Part shown: in pieces, positions 38,893-47,688 of the stretch
Numbering within the stretch: position 1 is the stretch's first letter
Layout: each line of letters opens with the position of its first letter
Position numbers and translations under genes: made by a program
Origin: Catenuloplanes atrovinosus
GTDB lineage: Bacteria; Actinomycetota; Actinomycetes; Mycobacteriales; Micromonosporaceae
Assembly (NCBI RefSeq): GCF_031458235.1
Contig: NZ_JAVDYB010000001.1
Coordinates: 5,194,001 to 5,258,000, forward strand
Direction of reading: 5' to 3'
Length of the DNA: 64,000 nucleotides
The notes under the pieces: model-generated
What the model was told of the DNA's origin: nothing
Database searches by the model: none
The model's input: only the letters and a program-made list of their open reading frames with translations

Positions 38893-38925
38893 CCGCTGGC
38901 CGCCGCCCCTCGCGACGGCCAGCGG
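38893..38925 (+). terminator. Terminator between the GT4 gene and glgB
   Basis: Perfect 9-bp stem CCGCTGGCC / GGCCAGCGG with a 15-base loop, followed by AACCTTTTCC. It may lower read-through into glgB. Confidence 0.7.
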
Positions 38926-38968
38926 AACCTTTTCCACTTCACATCCAGGTTGCGAGGCTTACCGCTCC

Positions 38969-40837
38969 GTGTCCGACAGCAACGACATCATCGGCGAGAT
39001 CGACCGCTGGCTGCTCTCCCAGGGGCGGCACGAGAGGCTCTGGACGGTGCTGGGCGCGCACCCCACCGACGACGGCTGCCACTTCGCGGTGTGGGCCCCG
39101 AACGCGCGCGAGATCCGGGTGATAGGGGACTTCGCGGGCTGGGGCGCGGACGACGGCGTACCCATGCGGAATCTCGGCGACAGCGGCGTGTGGGCCGCGT
39201 TCGTGCCGGGCGCCACCGTGGGCCAGCACTACAAGTACAAGATCCACGGCGCGGACGGCTCGTGGATGGACCGGGCCGACCCGCTGGCCGTGGCGACGGA
39301 GACCCCTCCCCGTACCGCGTCGAAGATCTTCCGGTCCGAGCACAAATGGGACGACGGCGACTGGATGGCCGCGCGCGCGTCGCAGACCGAGCACCACCGG
39401 CAGGCGATGAGCGTCTACGAGGTGCACCTCGGCTCCTGGCGGCCCGGCCTCGGCTACCGCGAGCTGGCCGACCAGCTCACCGAGTACGTGGCCGAGCTGG
39501 GCTTCACACACGTGGAGCTGATGCCGGTGATGGAGCACCCGTTCGGCGGCTCGTGGGGCTACCAGGTCACCGGCTACTACGCGCCCACCTCCAGGTTCGG
39601 CAACCCGGACGACTTCCGCTACCTGGTCGACCGGCTGCACCAGGCCGGCATCGGCGTGCTGCTCGACTGGGTGCCCGCGCACTTCCCGAAGGACGAGTGG
39701 GCGCTGGCCCGCTTCGACGGCACCGCGCTCTACGAGCACCCGGACCCGCACCGCGGCGAGCACCCCGACTGGGGCAGCCTGATCTTCAACTACGGCCGCT
39801 GGGAGGTGCGCAACTTCCTGGTGGCGAACGCGCTCTACTGGCTGGAGGAGTTCCACGTCGACGGCCTGCGGGTGGACGCGGTCGCCTCGATGCTCTACCT
39901 CGACTACTCCCGCGAGCACGGCAAGTGGTCGCCGAACGAGCACGGCGGCAACGAGAACCTCGAGGCCATCGCGTTCCTCCGCGAGCTGAACGCGGTCGTC
40001 TACCGCGAGCACCCCGGCGCCGTCATGATCGCCGAGGAGTCCACCGCGTTCCCCGGCGTCTCCAAGCCCACCGACTGGGGCGGCCTCGGCTTCGGCCTGA
40101 AGTGGAACATGGGCTGGATGCACGACACGCTCGAGTACGCCGAGCGCGACCCGGTCTACCGCAAGCATCACCATGATCAGCTCACCTGGCCGTCCTGCTA
40201 CGCGTTCGACGAGCAGTTCGTGCTGCCGATCAGCCACGACGAGGTCGTGCACGGCAAGCGCTCGCTGATCGCCAAGCTCCCCGGCGACCGCTGGCAGCGC
40301 CTGGCCGGGCTGCGCGGATTCCTCGCCTACATGTGGTCGTTCCCCGGCAAGCAGCTCCTCTTCATGGGCTCCGAGCTGGCCGACGAGCACGAGTGGGCGG
40401 AGCACCGCGGCCTCGACTGGCACGTGCTCGGCGACCCGGCCGTCCAGGGCGTGCACGCCACGCTCCGCGACCTCAACCGCGTCTACCGAGAGTCACGCGC
40501 ACTCTGGTCGCAGGACACGCTGCCGCAGGGCTTCCGCTGGATCGCCCACGACGACTGGCAGAACAACGTGGTCTCCTACCTCCGCTGGGGCGATGACGGC
40601 TCGGTGCTCGCCTGCGTGGCCAACTTCAGCGGCGTCCCGCGCACCGGCTACCGCATCGGCCTGCCCCGGGCCGGCCGCTGGGACGAGGTGCTGAACACGG
40701 ACGCCACCCACTACGGCGGGTCCGGCGTCGGCAACTTCGGCGCGGTCACGGCCACCGACGCCGGCACGCACGGCCTCCCCCACTCCGCCGAGGTCGCGGT
40801 CGGCCCGTACGCCGCCGTCTGGTTCCGCCCGGCCTAG
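38969..40837 (+). CDS. glgB: 1,4-alpha-glucan branching enzyme
   Basis: A 622-residue GH13 branching enzyme that makes alpha-1,6 branches in glycogen. It has a CBM48 domain at about residues 25-120 ([17 protein letters not shown]), then the catalytic barrel: region [14 protein letters not shown], nucleophile Asp in [10 protein letters not shown], acid/base Glu in [11 protein letters not shown], and stabilising Asp in [12 protein letters not shown]-terminal all-beta domain ends at [11 protein letters not shown]. It is shorter than E. coli GlgB (728 residues) by one N-terminal domain. The start is a GTG; the spacing to the upstream terminator suggests its own promoter in the 40 bases between. 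Confidence 0.96.
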   Translation: MSDSNDIIGEIDRWLLSQGRHERLWTVLGAHPTDDGCHFAVWAPNAREIRVIGDFAGWGADDGVPMRNLGDSGVWAAFVPGATVGQHYKYKIHGADGSWMDRADPLAVATETPPRTASKIFRSEHKWDDGDWMAARASQTEHHRQAMSVYEVHLGSWRPGLGYRELADQLTEYVAELGFTHVELMPVMEHPFGGSWGYQVTGYYAPTSRFGNPDDFRYLVDRLHQAGIGVLLDWVPAHFPKDEWALARFDGTALYEHPDPHRGEHPDWGSLIFNYGRWEVRNFLVANALYWLEEFHVDGLRVDAVASMLYLDYSREHGKWSPNEHGGNENLEAIAFLRELNAVVYREHPGAVMIAEESTAFPGVSKPTDWGGLGFGLKWNMGWMHDTLEYAERDPVYRKHHHDQLTWPSCYAFDEQFVLPISHDEVVHGKRSLIAKLPGDRWQRLAGLRGFLAYMWSFPGKQLLFMGSELADEHEWAEHRGLDWHVLGDPAVQGVHATLRDLNRVYRESRALWSQDTLPQGFRWIAHDDWQNNVVSYLRWGDDGSVLACVANFSGVPRTGYRIGLPRAGRWDEVLNTDATHYGGSGVGNFGAVTATDAGTHGLPHSAEVAVGPYAAVWFRPA

Positions 40838-40849
40838 ATTTTCGCGACG

Positions 40850-40881
40850 CGCGGCCCTCACCGTTTTCGGTGGGGGCCGCG
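40850..40881 (+). terminator. Terminator after glgB
   Basis: 14-bp stem with a single G-T wobble (CGCGGCCCTCACCG / CGGTGGGGGCCGCG) and a TTTT loop, just after the glgB stop. Confidence 0.8.
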
Positions 40882-40929
40882 ACGCATCTAGGACAGGACC
40901 TGTCCGCCATTGTCCATAGGCTCTACGTC

Positions 40930-41418
40930 ATGACGACTCAAGAGCGCACGGACCTGGTGACGATGCTGGACCGCTCGCGGGGCTTCCTGCGGTTCACTGT
41001 GCAAAACCTGACCGACGAGCAGGCCGCGTCCCGCCCCGTGCCGAGCACCGAACTCTCGCTGGGCGGCCTGATCAAGCACGTGTCCGCGACGGAGCGCTCC
41101 TGGATCGCCTTCGCCACCGGCACCCCCGGCGCCCACGACAACGAGGAGGGCTGGGAGGACGGCTTCCGCATGGTCCCCGGCGAAACCCTCGACGGCCTGC
41201 TCGCCGACTACGCCAAGGTCGCCGCGCACACGGACGAGCTGATCGCCACCATCGACCTGGACGAGACCCACCCGCTCCCCGAGGCCCCCTGGTTCGAGCC
41301 CGGCGCCACGTGGACCAACCGCTACGTCCTGTTCCACCTCATCTCCGAGATCTCCCAGCACGCCGGCCACGCCGACATCCTCCGCGAGGCCATCGACGGC
41401 CAGAAGACCATGGGCTGA
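40930..41418 (+). CDS. DinB-family (DUF664) protein
   Basis: A 162-residue four-helix-bundle protein of the DinB/YfiT superfamily, whose members bind a metal through three His and include thiol transferases such as mycothiol-dependent enzymes. Candidate ligands are His in GLIKHVSATERSW and the two His in ISQHAGHADILRE. Here the start is the ATG at 40930; an open frame extends 60 bases upstream into the glgB terminator. Substrate unknown. Confidence 0.88.
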   Translation: MTTQERTDLVTMLDRSRGFLRFTVQNLTDEQAASRPVPSTELSLGGLIKHVSATERSWIAFATGTPGAHDNEEGWEDGFRMVPGETLDGLLADYAKVAAHTDELIATIDLDETHPLPEAPWFEPGATWTNRYVLFHLISEISQHAGHADILREAIDGQKTMG

Positions 41419-41432
41419 CCCTTCTCCGCCCA

Positions 41433-41519
41433 CTCCCGGCGGCCCCGGTGCCGCATGCTCCCGCGGGCACCGGTCGGCCGTGGCCGGCCTCCCTGTCCGA
41501 TCCGTGGCCGCAAGCCCAG
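41433..41519 (+). repeat. Left inverted repeat (87 bp) of the 41.4-42.7 kb island
   Basis: Positions 41451-41519 (69 bp) are the exact reverse complement of 42577-42645. A further 11 bp (41433-41443) match 42653-42663, with a 7-base unmatched block of equal length on both sides. The copy begins 15 bases after the DinB-like stop codon. No coding function seen. Confidence 0.85.
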
Positions 41520-41792
41520 GGGGCCGCTCTCCATCCGCCACCCGCCGGCGGTCCGGGCATGCCACTCCGTCCCGTTTCCCGCCGGGCGGCAATCTCCCCG
41601 CGGCTCGCCGGTGTGGCGCTCCGCCTCTTCGCTATCGGAGGTGGTTCCCCCGCGTTCGGCAGGTGTGCCCCTTCCCGCACGATCCGCCGAAGTGGATCTT
41701 CTCGGACTTCCGGGTTGCCGCTCCCACGATGCATCGCATGATCCACCGGGCAGTCTCCGGCTCCCGGCTCGCCGGCATGCCGCCACCAACGG

Positions 41793-41989
41793 CCCCCCGC
41801 ATGATCACAGCAACGCCGGCCTCGCGGCCCCCCGACGTGCGCGCCCCACGGTCCCCGCAGGAGCACCAAGCAACCCCCGCCTCGCGGCCCCCCGACGTGC
41901 GCGACCCACGCCTCCCGCAACAGCACCAAGCAACGCCCGCCTCGCGGCCCCCCGACGTGCGCGACCCACGATTCCGCATGATCGACTGA
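41793..41989. repeat. 60-bp tandem repeat, three copies plus a partial
   Basis: Units begin at 41820, 41880 and 41940, each with the same 25-base opening (CTCGCGGCCCCCCGACGTGC and on). The first two units are 60 bases, the third is cut at about 41989. A partial unit tail lies at 41793-41819. The tails share CAAGCAAC or CAGCAACG. Not coding in any frame that makes sense. Confidence 0.8.
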
Positions 41990-41993
41990 TTAG

Positions 41994-42042
41994 TGATACG
42001 TAGAGCACGCCGGCGGGTGCTCTTTACGTGCTCTACGTATCA
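41994..42042. repeat. 16-bp perfect inverted repeat (stem-loop)
   Basis: TGATACGTAGAGCACG at 41994-42009 and its exact reverse complement at 42027-42042, with a 17-base spacer. The arms are only 50% GC, unlike everything around them. It directly follows the 60-bp repeats. It could be a terminator, a protein-binding cruciform or the end of a former mobile element. Confidence 0.75.
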
Positions 42043-42220
42043 GTAGTCGTCGACCCTCACACGCAGCGCCCCCAATAAGGGGATATTTCGGGCATCGCCG
42101 ACAGCGAGAAGGGATGAGGAGCCCGGCCGGATGTGGTCGGCGAGCCGTTGCCCTCAGGCTAGCTAGCGAGTTCGGCGGCAAGGCCGGTGGACATACTCCC
42201 TGGAGACCGGCGGTGGCTGG

Positions 42221-42506
42221 GACACCCGCGCAGAAACCGGCGGCATGCCGGGACACCCGCACAGAAACCGGCGGCAAGCCGGGACACCCGCACAGAAACC
42301 GGCGGCGACGCCGAGACACCCGCACAGAAACCGGCGGCGACGCCGAGACACCCGCACAGAAACCGGCGGCGACGCCGAGACACCCGCACAGAAACCGGCG
42401 GCGACGCCGAGACACCCGCACAGAAACCGGCGGCGACGCCGAGACACCCGCACAGAAACCGGCGGCGACGCCGAGACACCCGCACAGAAACCGGCGGCGA
42501 CGCCGG
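42221..42506. repeat. Nine 31-32-bp tandem repeats, each with a hairpin
   Basis: Units start at 42221, 42252, 42283, 42315, 42347, 42379, 42411, 42443 and 42475. Units 3-9 are 32 bases and virtually identical; units 1 and 2 are 31 bases and vary in one segment. Each of units 3-9 contains CGGCG-GCGA-CGCCG, a 5-bp stem with a GNRA-type loop on the plus-strand RNA; units 1-2 keep a hairpin (CCGGC-loop-GCCGG) despite the changes. Partial copies flank the array. Since 32 is not a multiple of three, the frames rotate, which argues against coding. Confidence 0.85.
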
Positions 42507-42576
42507 GTGGACACGGGCGTTGAGGCCGGTGGAAGGCCGGGGATGGAGTCGCGCGGACAGGGCGGGGTGCGGCCCG

Positions 42577-42663
42577 CTGGGCTTGCGGCCACGGATCGGA
42601 CAGGGAGGCCGGCCACGGCCGACCGGTGCCCGCGGGAGCATGCGGGAAAGGAGCCGCCGGGAG
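42577..42663 (-). repeat. Right inverted repeat (87 bp) of the 41.4-42.7 kb island
   Basis: Reverse-complement copy of 41433-41519: 69 bp identical (42577-42645), then a 7-base unmatched block, then 11 bp identical (42653-42663). It ends 18 bases before the stop codon of the response regulator gene. Confidence 0.85.
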
Positions 42664-42681
42664 CGGGAAGATGAAAGACAG

Positions 42682-43353
42682 TCAGGTGAGCCAGGTGGGG
42701 CGGACCAGGGCGGATTCGTAGGCGTAGACGACGAGTTGGGCGCGGTCGCGGGCCGAGAGTTTGATCATGGCGCGGGAGACGTGGGTCTTGGCGGTGGCGG
42801 GGCTGACGTGGAGGCGTTCGGCGATCTCGTCGTTGTTGAGGCCCTCGCCGACCAGGGCGACCACCTCGCGTTCGCGGTCGGTGAGCGGGTCCGTGGTGGG
42901 GGGTGGCGGCGCGGGGGTGCTGCGGCCCCGGGTGGCGAACTCGGCGATCAGGCGGCGGGTGACGCCGGGGGACAGCAGGCCGTCGCCGGCGGCGACCGCG
43001 CGCACGCCGCGCAGCAGGTCGACCGGCTCGGTGTCCTTGACCAGGAAGCCGGAGGCGCCCACGCGGAGCGCCTCGAAGAGGTACTCGTCCAGCTCGAACG
43101 TGGTCAGGATGATGATCCGGGTGTCGGTCAGCGCGGGGTCGGCGACGATGCGGCGGGTCGCCTCCAGGCCGTCGACGCCGGGCATGCGGATGTCCATCAG
43201 CACCACGTCGGGGCGGGTGCGCGCGGCCAGCGTGGCGGCGGCCAGGCCGTCCGCGGCCTCGCCGACCACCTCGATGCCGGGCTCCGCGTCCAGCAGTGCG
43301 CGGAATCCGGCCCGGACCAGCGCCTGATCGTCCGCGAGCAGGACCTTGATCAC
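42682..43353 (-). CDS. NarL/FixJ-family response regulator
   Basis: A 223-residue regulator: receiver domain with DD pocket (VLLADDQALVRAG), phospho-acceptor in VVLMDIRMPG and Lys in FLVKDTEP; a Pro-rich linker; LuxR-type helix-turn-helix (GLNNDEIAERLHVSPATAKTH). It starts at a GTG at 43353 that overlaps the TGA of the kinase gene as GTGA. Its C-terminus lies beside the right inverted repeat of the repeat island. Confidence 0.93.
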   Translation of the reverse strand: MIKVLLADDQALVRAGFRALLDAEPGIEVVGEAADGLAAATLAARTRPDVVLMDIRMPGVDGLEATRRIVADPALTDTRIIILTTFELDEYLFEALRVGASGFLVKDTEPVDLLRGVRAVAAGDGLLSPGVTRRLIAEFATRGRSTPAPPPPTTDPLTDREREVVALVGEGLNNDEIAERLHVSPATAKTHVSRAMIKLSARDRAQLVVYAYESALVRPTWLT

Positions 43354-44741
43354 TTCGACTCCCCCTCCGGCGCCGGCAGGTGCGCCACGACCAGGTATCC
43401 GCCGGACGCGGCCGGTGCCGCCGCCAGCGTGCCGCCGAGCGCCTCGGCCCGCGCGCGCATGCCGGGCAGGCCGATGCCGGAGCCCGGCGGCACGGTCGGG
43501 TCCGCGGTGCCCGGCTCGTTCTCCACGCGCAGGTCCAGGCCGGCCGGCGTGTAGCCGACCGTGACCGTGGTGGCGGCGCCACCCGCGTGCCGGCGCACGT
43601 TCGTCAGGGCCTCCTGCACGATCCGGTACGCGGCGCGGTCCACCTCCGCGGGGAGCGGCCGGGACGTCCCGCCGACGACGGTACGGCACGGCAGCCCGGC
43701 ACCCTCGGTCAGCGCGTCCAGCCGGGCCAGCCCGGGCGCGGGCGCGCGCGGCGCGGACTCGTCCTCCTCGGCCAGCGCGCCCAGCACGGCCCGCACCTCG
43801 CGCAGCGCCTCCGAACTGGCCGTCTTGATCGCGGCGAGCGCGGACCTGGCCTGCTCGGGGCGGCTGTCCATCAGGTGCAGCCCGACGCCGGCCTGCACGT
43901 TGATCAGCGACAGGTGGTGGCCGATCACGTCGTGCAGTTCGCGTGCGATGCTCAGCCGCTCCTCGCTGGCCTGGCGCCGATCCTGTTCCTCGCGGGCGCG
44001 CTCCTCCTCCGCCTCGGCGCGCAGCATCTCGGCGAGTTGGATCCGCCGGGTGCGGCCCGCCTCCGTGCCGACCACCAGGACGATCGAGGCGAGCGCGATG
44101 ATGGCCAGCGCCGCGAGCGTGGGCCGGGTGTCGGCGGGCACGCCGAGCCGGTCGGCGAACACGCGGCCGGCCAGTACGTACGTCACGAACGCGGTGCCGA
44201 TCACGGCCGCGACCCGGATCGCGCGCTCGGCCTTCACGCCGTGCACCACCGCGGCGATCAGCGCCACGAAGTACGGGCCGCCCGGGTAGCCGATCAGCGC
44301 GTACGCGATGGCCGCCGCGGCCGCGACCGCCACCGGCAGCACCGGGGACACCCGGCGGGCCAGCAGGCTCACCGGCCCGGCCAGCAGCAGTGCGACCATG
44401 AGCGGCCCGAATCCGTCCCACGAGCCGGCCACCAGGCGTACGCCGATCACCTGCACCAGCGCCGTGAAGACCGCGATGCCGCCGAGCGAGTCGGGTTTCC
44501 GCCGGTCCGGGTCGGCCCAGGGCGGCAGGCCGTGCCCGTGCCAGCCCGAGCCACCCCAGCGGTCGAGATCCCGGTGCATCCGGCGGCCGCGGTCCCGGCG
44601 CCGTTCCTCACGCTCGCGGAGTTCCGACAGCCGGTGGGCGGCCGACCTGCCGGCGCCGCGCAGGCGGTCCGGGCCGCACGGGCGCACCGCCTCGGCCGCG
44701 GTGGCGTCGGCGTCGTGCGGGCCGGTGGGCGAATGTGGCAC
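43350..44741 (-). CDS. DesK/NarX-type sensor histidine kinase
   Basis: A 463-residue kinase. After a charged N-terminus it has about five hydrophobic segments between residues 85 and 240, then a Glu/Arg-rich coiled segment and the HisKA_3 box SIARELHDVIGHHLSLIN, and a C-terminal ATPase domain (VQEALTNVRRHAGG; GIGLPGMRARAEALGG). Partner of the downstream regulator. The GTG at 44741 is my best start; an ATG at 44579 would remove 54 charged residues and leave all domains intact. The divergent gene is a DUF1707 membrane protein, often found beside such systems, so the pair may respond to envelope stress. Confidence 0.88.
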   Translation of the reverse strand: MPHSPTGPHDADATAAEAVRPCGPDRLRGAGRSAAHRLSELREREERRRDRGRRMHRDLDRWGGSGWHGHGLPPWADPDRRKPDSLGGIAVFTALVQVIGVRLVAGSWDGFGPLMVALLLAGPVSLLARRVSPVLPVAVAAAAAIAYALIGYPGGPYFVALIAAVVHGVKAERAIRVAAVIGTAFVTYVLAGRVFADRLGVPADTRPTLAALAIIALASIVLVVGTEAGRTRRIQLAEMLRAEAEEERAREEQDRRQASEERLSIARELHDVIGHHLSLINVQAGVGLHLMDSRPEQARSALAAIKTASSEALREVRAVLGALAEEDESAPRAPAPGLARLDALTEGAGLPCRTVVGGTSRPLPAEVDRAAYRIVQEALTNVRRHAGGAATTVTVGYTPAGLDLRVENEPGTADPTVPPGSGIGLPGMRARAEALGGTLAAAPAASGGYLVVAHLPAPEGESK

Positions 44742-44968
44742 GCCCCCGACGGTAGGCCACGGCGGGCCCGCGCGGCGTCGCCGAGGCGTGGCACGCTGCC
44801 TACCCTCGGCGCGGTACGCCCGGCGCGGCGCGCTACTCCCCGCGGCGTAGCCGCCGGGGGCGACACCTCCGCACGGGGCGCGCACGTCACCTCCCACGGC
44901 CCGACGCGGCGGCACCCGGGCGCGGCGCAGGCTGGACAGCGTCGTCAGCCACAGACCGGGAGGACACC
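44742..44968. promoter_or_regulatory. Divergent intergenic region (kinase / DUF1707)
   Basis: 227 bases that must contain two divergent promoters. Arms GGTAGGC (44751-44757) and GCCTACC (44798-44804) form a loose inverted repeat that might be a regulator site. Confidence 0.35.
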
Positions 44969-45448
44969 ATGGAAGGCACACAGACCGGCCGGATCCGCGC
45001 GTCGGACGCCGAGCGGGAGCAGACCGCGGAGATCGTGCGCGCCGCGATGGGCGAGGGCCGGCTCGCGCTGGACGAGGGCGAGACGCGGCTGACCGCGGTC
45101 TACGCCGCCGTCCACCGCGACGAACTGGCACCGCTCACCGCCGACCTGCCGGGCCGCGGCCTGCCCGGGCTGGCCCGCACGCCGGAGCGCCGCGCCGCCG
45201 CCCGCCGGCACCTGCGCACGCACGCCAGCGTGGTGCTGCTGGTCAGCGGCGTGCTGATCGCGATCTGGGCGGCCACCGGCGCGCACTTCTTCTGGCCGGT
45301 GTTCGCGATCGTCCCGATGCTGCTCAGCGTGTTCAAGCACGCGGCGATCATCCGCGCGGGCGGCACCTGGGCGGGCCGGGACTGGCACGGCCACGGCCCG
45401 TGGGGGCACGGCCATCCGCGCGACCGCTTCCACGCGTACCACCACTGA
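44969..45448 (+). CDS. DUF1707 and 2TM-domain membrane protein
   Basis: A 159-residue protein: residues of about 8-60 are the DUF1707 domain (RIRASDAEREQTAEIVRAAM; GRLALDEGETRLTAVYAA), which resembles the SHOCT motif, followed by two membrane helices at about 85-125 and a His/Gly-rich tail (HGHGPWGHGHPRDRFHAYHH). Ribosome-binding site GGGAGGA lies before the ATG. The His-rich tail might bind metal. Function unknown; such proteins are common in actinomycetes and sit next to envelope-stress-type regulators. Confidence 0.9.
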   Translation: MEGTQTGRIRASDAEREQTAEIVRAAMGEGRLALDEGETRLTAVYAAVHRDELAPLTADLPGRGLPGLARTPERRAAARRHLRTHASVVLLVSGVLIAIWAATGAHFFWPVFAIVPMLLSVFKHAAIIRAGGTWAGRDWHGHGPWGHGHPRDRFHAYHH

Positions 45449-45588
45449 GCCGCCGGGGCACCGGCATGCTCTCCGACACGTGTCCCAATTGGACCCGTGG
45501 CGGTGTTTGATCACGTTGGGCGGAACTGACATTGTGTGGCGGCCCGCGCCGACCGTGCGCGGGCTGAACCCTGGGGAGGGTACGCACG

Positions 45589-46401
45589 ATGATGGGGCCG
45601 CAGCATGCGCTGTCCGGCGCGGCAGCCTGGCTGGCCGGTTGCTGGGCGCTGGACCAGTTCGCCGGGTACGAGCAGTCGCCGCTCGCGATCGCGATCGGGA
45701 CCGCGATGTGCGCGGGAGGGGCGCTGCTGCCGGACATCGACCTCTCCGGCCGGGTGACGAAGAACCGGGGCGGCGCGACCGTGGCCCGTACGTTCGGCGT
45801 GTTCTCGCTGTTCGTCGCGGAGGTGGTGGAGAAGTTCTCGCTCGGCGTCTACACCGCGACGCGGCTGAGCAAGGACCCGAAGCGGGACAACGGGCACCGC
45901 ACCTTCACGCACACGCTGCCGTTCGCGGCGCTGATCGGCTGGGGCACGTCCGCGCTGTGCACCGCGTTCGGCAAGTGGGCCGTGATCGGCATCCTGTTCT
46001 TCATGATCGGCCTGGCGTTGCGGGGGCTGTTCGACGAGTGGGCCGAGCGCGCCGGCTGGGTGGTGATCACGCTCCTCTCCGCCGGGGCGGCGTACCTCAC
46101 GTTCCTCAACCTGCCGGGCGACCGCGGATATCCGATGCTCGGCGTGGCGATCGGCGTGGGCTGCGTGATGCACCTGTTCGGCGACATGATCACGAAGTCG
46201 GGGGTGCCGATCCTGTGGCCGATCCCGACCGGTAAGGGCCGGCTGTGGCGGATGATCGGCATAAACGACGACTGGGCGATCAAGGTCGGCGGCAAGTTCG
46301 AGACGATCTGGCTGCGCGGCGCGTTCACGCTGATCTCGCTGGCGTCGGCCGGAGCGCTGATGGGCCGCGCCGTGCTGAGCCGGTTCAACATCGAGATCTA
46401 G
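45589..46401 (+). CDS. Membrane-bound metal-dependent hydrolase (YdjM/DUF457 type)
   Basis: A 270-residue membrane protein with six or so hydrophobic segments and the conserved polar motifs of the YdjM family: QHALSGAAAW near the N-terminus, LLPDIDL, HRTFTHTLP and HLFGDMITKSGVPILWPI. The His/Asp residues probably bind a metal. E. coli YdjM is SOS-induced; a regulator site is not seen here. No signal peptide. Function of the family is not established. Confidence 0.88.
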   Translation: MMGPQHALSGAAAWLAGCWALDQFAGYEQSPLAIAIGTAMCAGGALLPDIDLSGRVTKNRGGATVARTFGVFSLFVAEVVEKFSLGVYTATRLSKDPKRDNGHRTFTHTLPFAALIGWGTSALCTAFGKWAVIGILFFMIGLALRGLFDEWAERAGWVVITLLSAGAAYLTFLNLPGDRGYPMLGVAIGVGCVMHLFGDMITKSGVPILWPIPTGKGRLWRMIGINDDWAIKVGGKFETIWLRGAFTLISLASAGALMGRAVLSRFNIEI

Positions 46402-46499
46402 GAAGATCCTGACCGGGGGGTACGGCGTTCAGCCGCCGACCCCTCGATGGTCCTCCGAGGTTCGCCGGGGCATTCATGATCGACTATTAGCGTCGGCGC

Positions 46500-47600
46500 A
46501 TGACGATCAGGCTACTGATCCTGGCTCTGCTGCTGTGGTCCGTCCCGTCCCCCGTCTCCGCCGCTCCCGCGCCCGCCTACGGCGGGTTCCGGGTGGTCCG
46601 GGCGTCGCCCGGCACCCCGTCCACGCCCGCCGTGAGCCTTCCCGCCGGGTACGAGCTGATGCCCGGCGCGAACTACTCCGTGGCCAGCCGGGCCGAGTTC
46701 TACGCGTTCGTCCGCGGACCGTCCGCCGCGGCCGTGACCGTGACCGTGTCGTGGCCCGGGCAGTGGGTCGCGGACGTCATCTCCGGCAAGGCGCACGTGG
46801 CGGTGGAGCACGACGCGGCCGACCCGTTCACGGTCCGGTTCGCCGTCCCGGTGACCGGCACCTCCGTCAACCAGAACACGCTGCAGGTGTTCTCGTACCC
46901 GAGCGGCGACACCGCGACCGGCGTCTACTGGCGGATCGAGCACAACGATCCGGACCGCGTGGCCGGGCCGTGGACCGGCGTGGCATGGCCGGGCAACCAG
47001 GCCGCCGCGGTGATCAACTACATGGTGGCCGCGAATCTGGTGCTCCAGGACTCGGGGCTGGCCGCGGAGGCCCGGCGGCGCGGGCACTTCTTCGCGCTGA
47101 TGGGCTTCGAGACGAACAACGCGCTGCACCCGGACAACCCGCCGCACTGGCACCTGTCGTACTACCCGGGGCCGACGTTCGGCGCGGCGGGCGCGCACGT
47201 GCCGCACTTCTGGGTGGACGTGGCCGGGAAGACGTTCTACAACGGCATGGACGTCCAGGGGCGCGGGCGCGGCACGTTCCATGTGGGCGATCCGGCGGAG
47301 ATCCGGGACCCGGCCGGCGCGCTGATCATCACGATGACGATCCGGGCGGACGGCGGCCTGGACCTGCGGGGGCCGGACGGCCCGGTCTACTCGATCACGT
47401 CGGCCGGCGGTGACTTCGGCGCCGAGGTGCGCGTGCTGAGGGCCGGCGCCGGGTGGCGGTGGGTCCGCAACAGCGACGCCGTGACCGGCGGGATGCTGGT
47501 CACGCAGGTCGGCGGGCTGGGCACGGACGCGTACCACCAGACGCTGGTGTACCGGTACGACCGGCTCACCGGCACGATCCTGGAGATCTATCGGAGCTGA
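46500..47600 (+). CDS. Secreted protein of unknown function
   Basis: A 366-residue protein with a signal peptide at residues 1-22 (LLILALLLWSVPSPVSAAPA). The mature part is rich in beta-strands and aromatic residues, with HWHLSYYPGPTFG, HFWVDVAGKTFYNGMDVQGR and LVYRYDRLTGTILEIYRS. I do not recognise a family. His-rich spots (HPDNPPHWH) could bind metal. Confidence 0.7.
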   Translation: MTIRLLILALLLWSVPSPVSAAPAPAYGGFRVVRASPGTPSTPAVSLPAGYELMPGANYSVASRAEFYAFVRGPSAAAVTVTVSWPGQWVADVISGKAHVAVEHDAADPFTVRFAVPVTGTSVNQNTLQVFSYPSGDTATGVYWRIEHNDPDRVAGPWTGVAWPGNQAAAVINYMVAANLVLQDSGLAAEARRRGHFFALMGFETNNALHPDNPPHWHLSYYPGPTFGAAGAHVPHFWVDVAGKTFYNGMDVQGRGRGTFHVGDPAEIRDPAGALIITMTIRADGGLDLRGPDGPVYSITSAGGDFGAEVRVLRAGAGWRWVRNSDAVTGGMLVTQVGGLGTDAYHQTLVYRYDRLTGTILEIYRS

Positions 47601-47688
47601 CCGGGCGCGGCGCGTTGGCCGGATTGCGGCGGGCCGCGCCCATACCATCGGCATATCGGACTTTTCATCCTTTTTGCCGGAGGGGATC

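Noticed and set aside
42221-42506. Possible CRISPR array
   Set aside because: The repeats are contiguous and identical throughout; there are no variable spacers and no cas genes in the window.
41990-42670. Long reading frames on both strands through the repeat island
   Set aside because: They exist because the 32-bp repeat happens to lack stop codons in several frames. The predicted proteins are low-complexity and the frame rotates with each unit.
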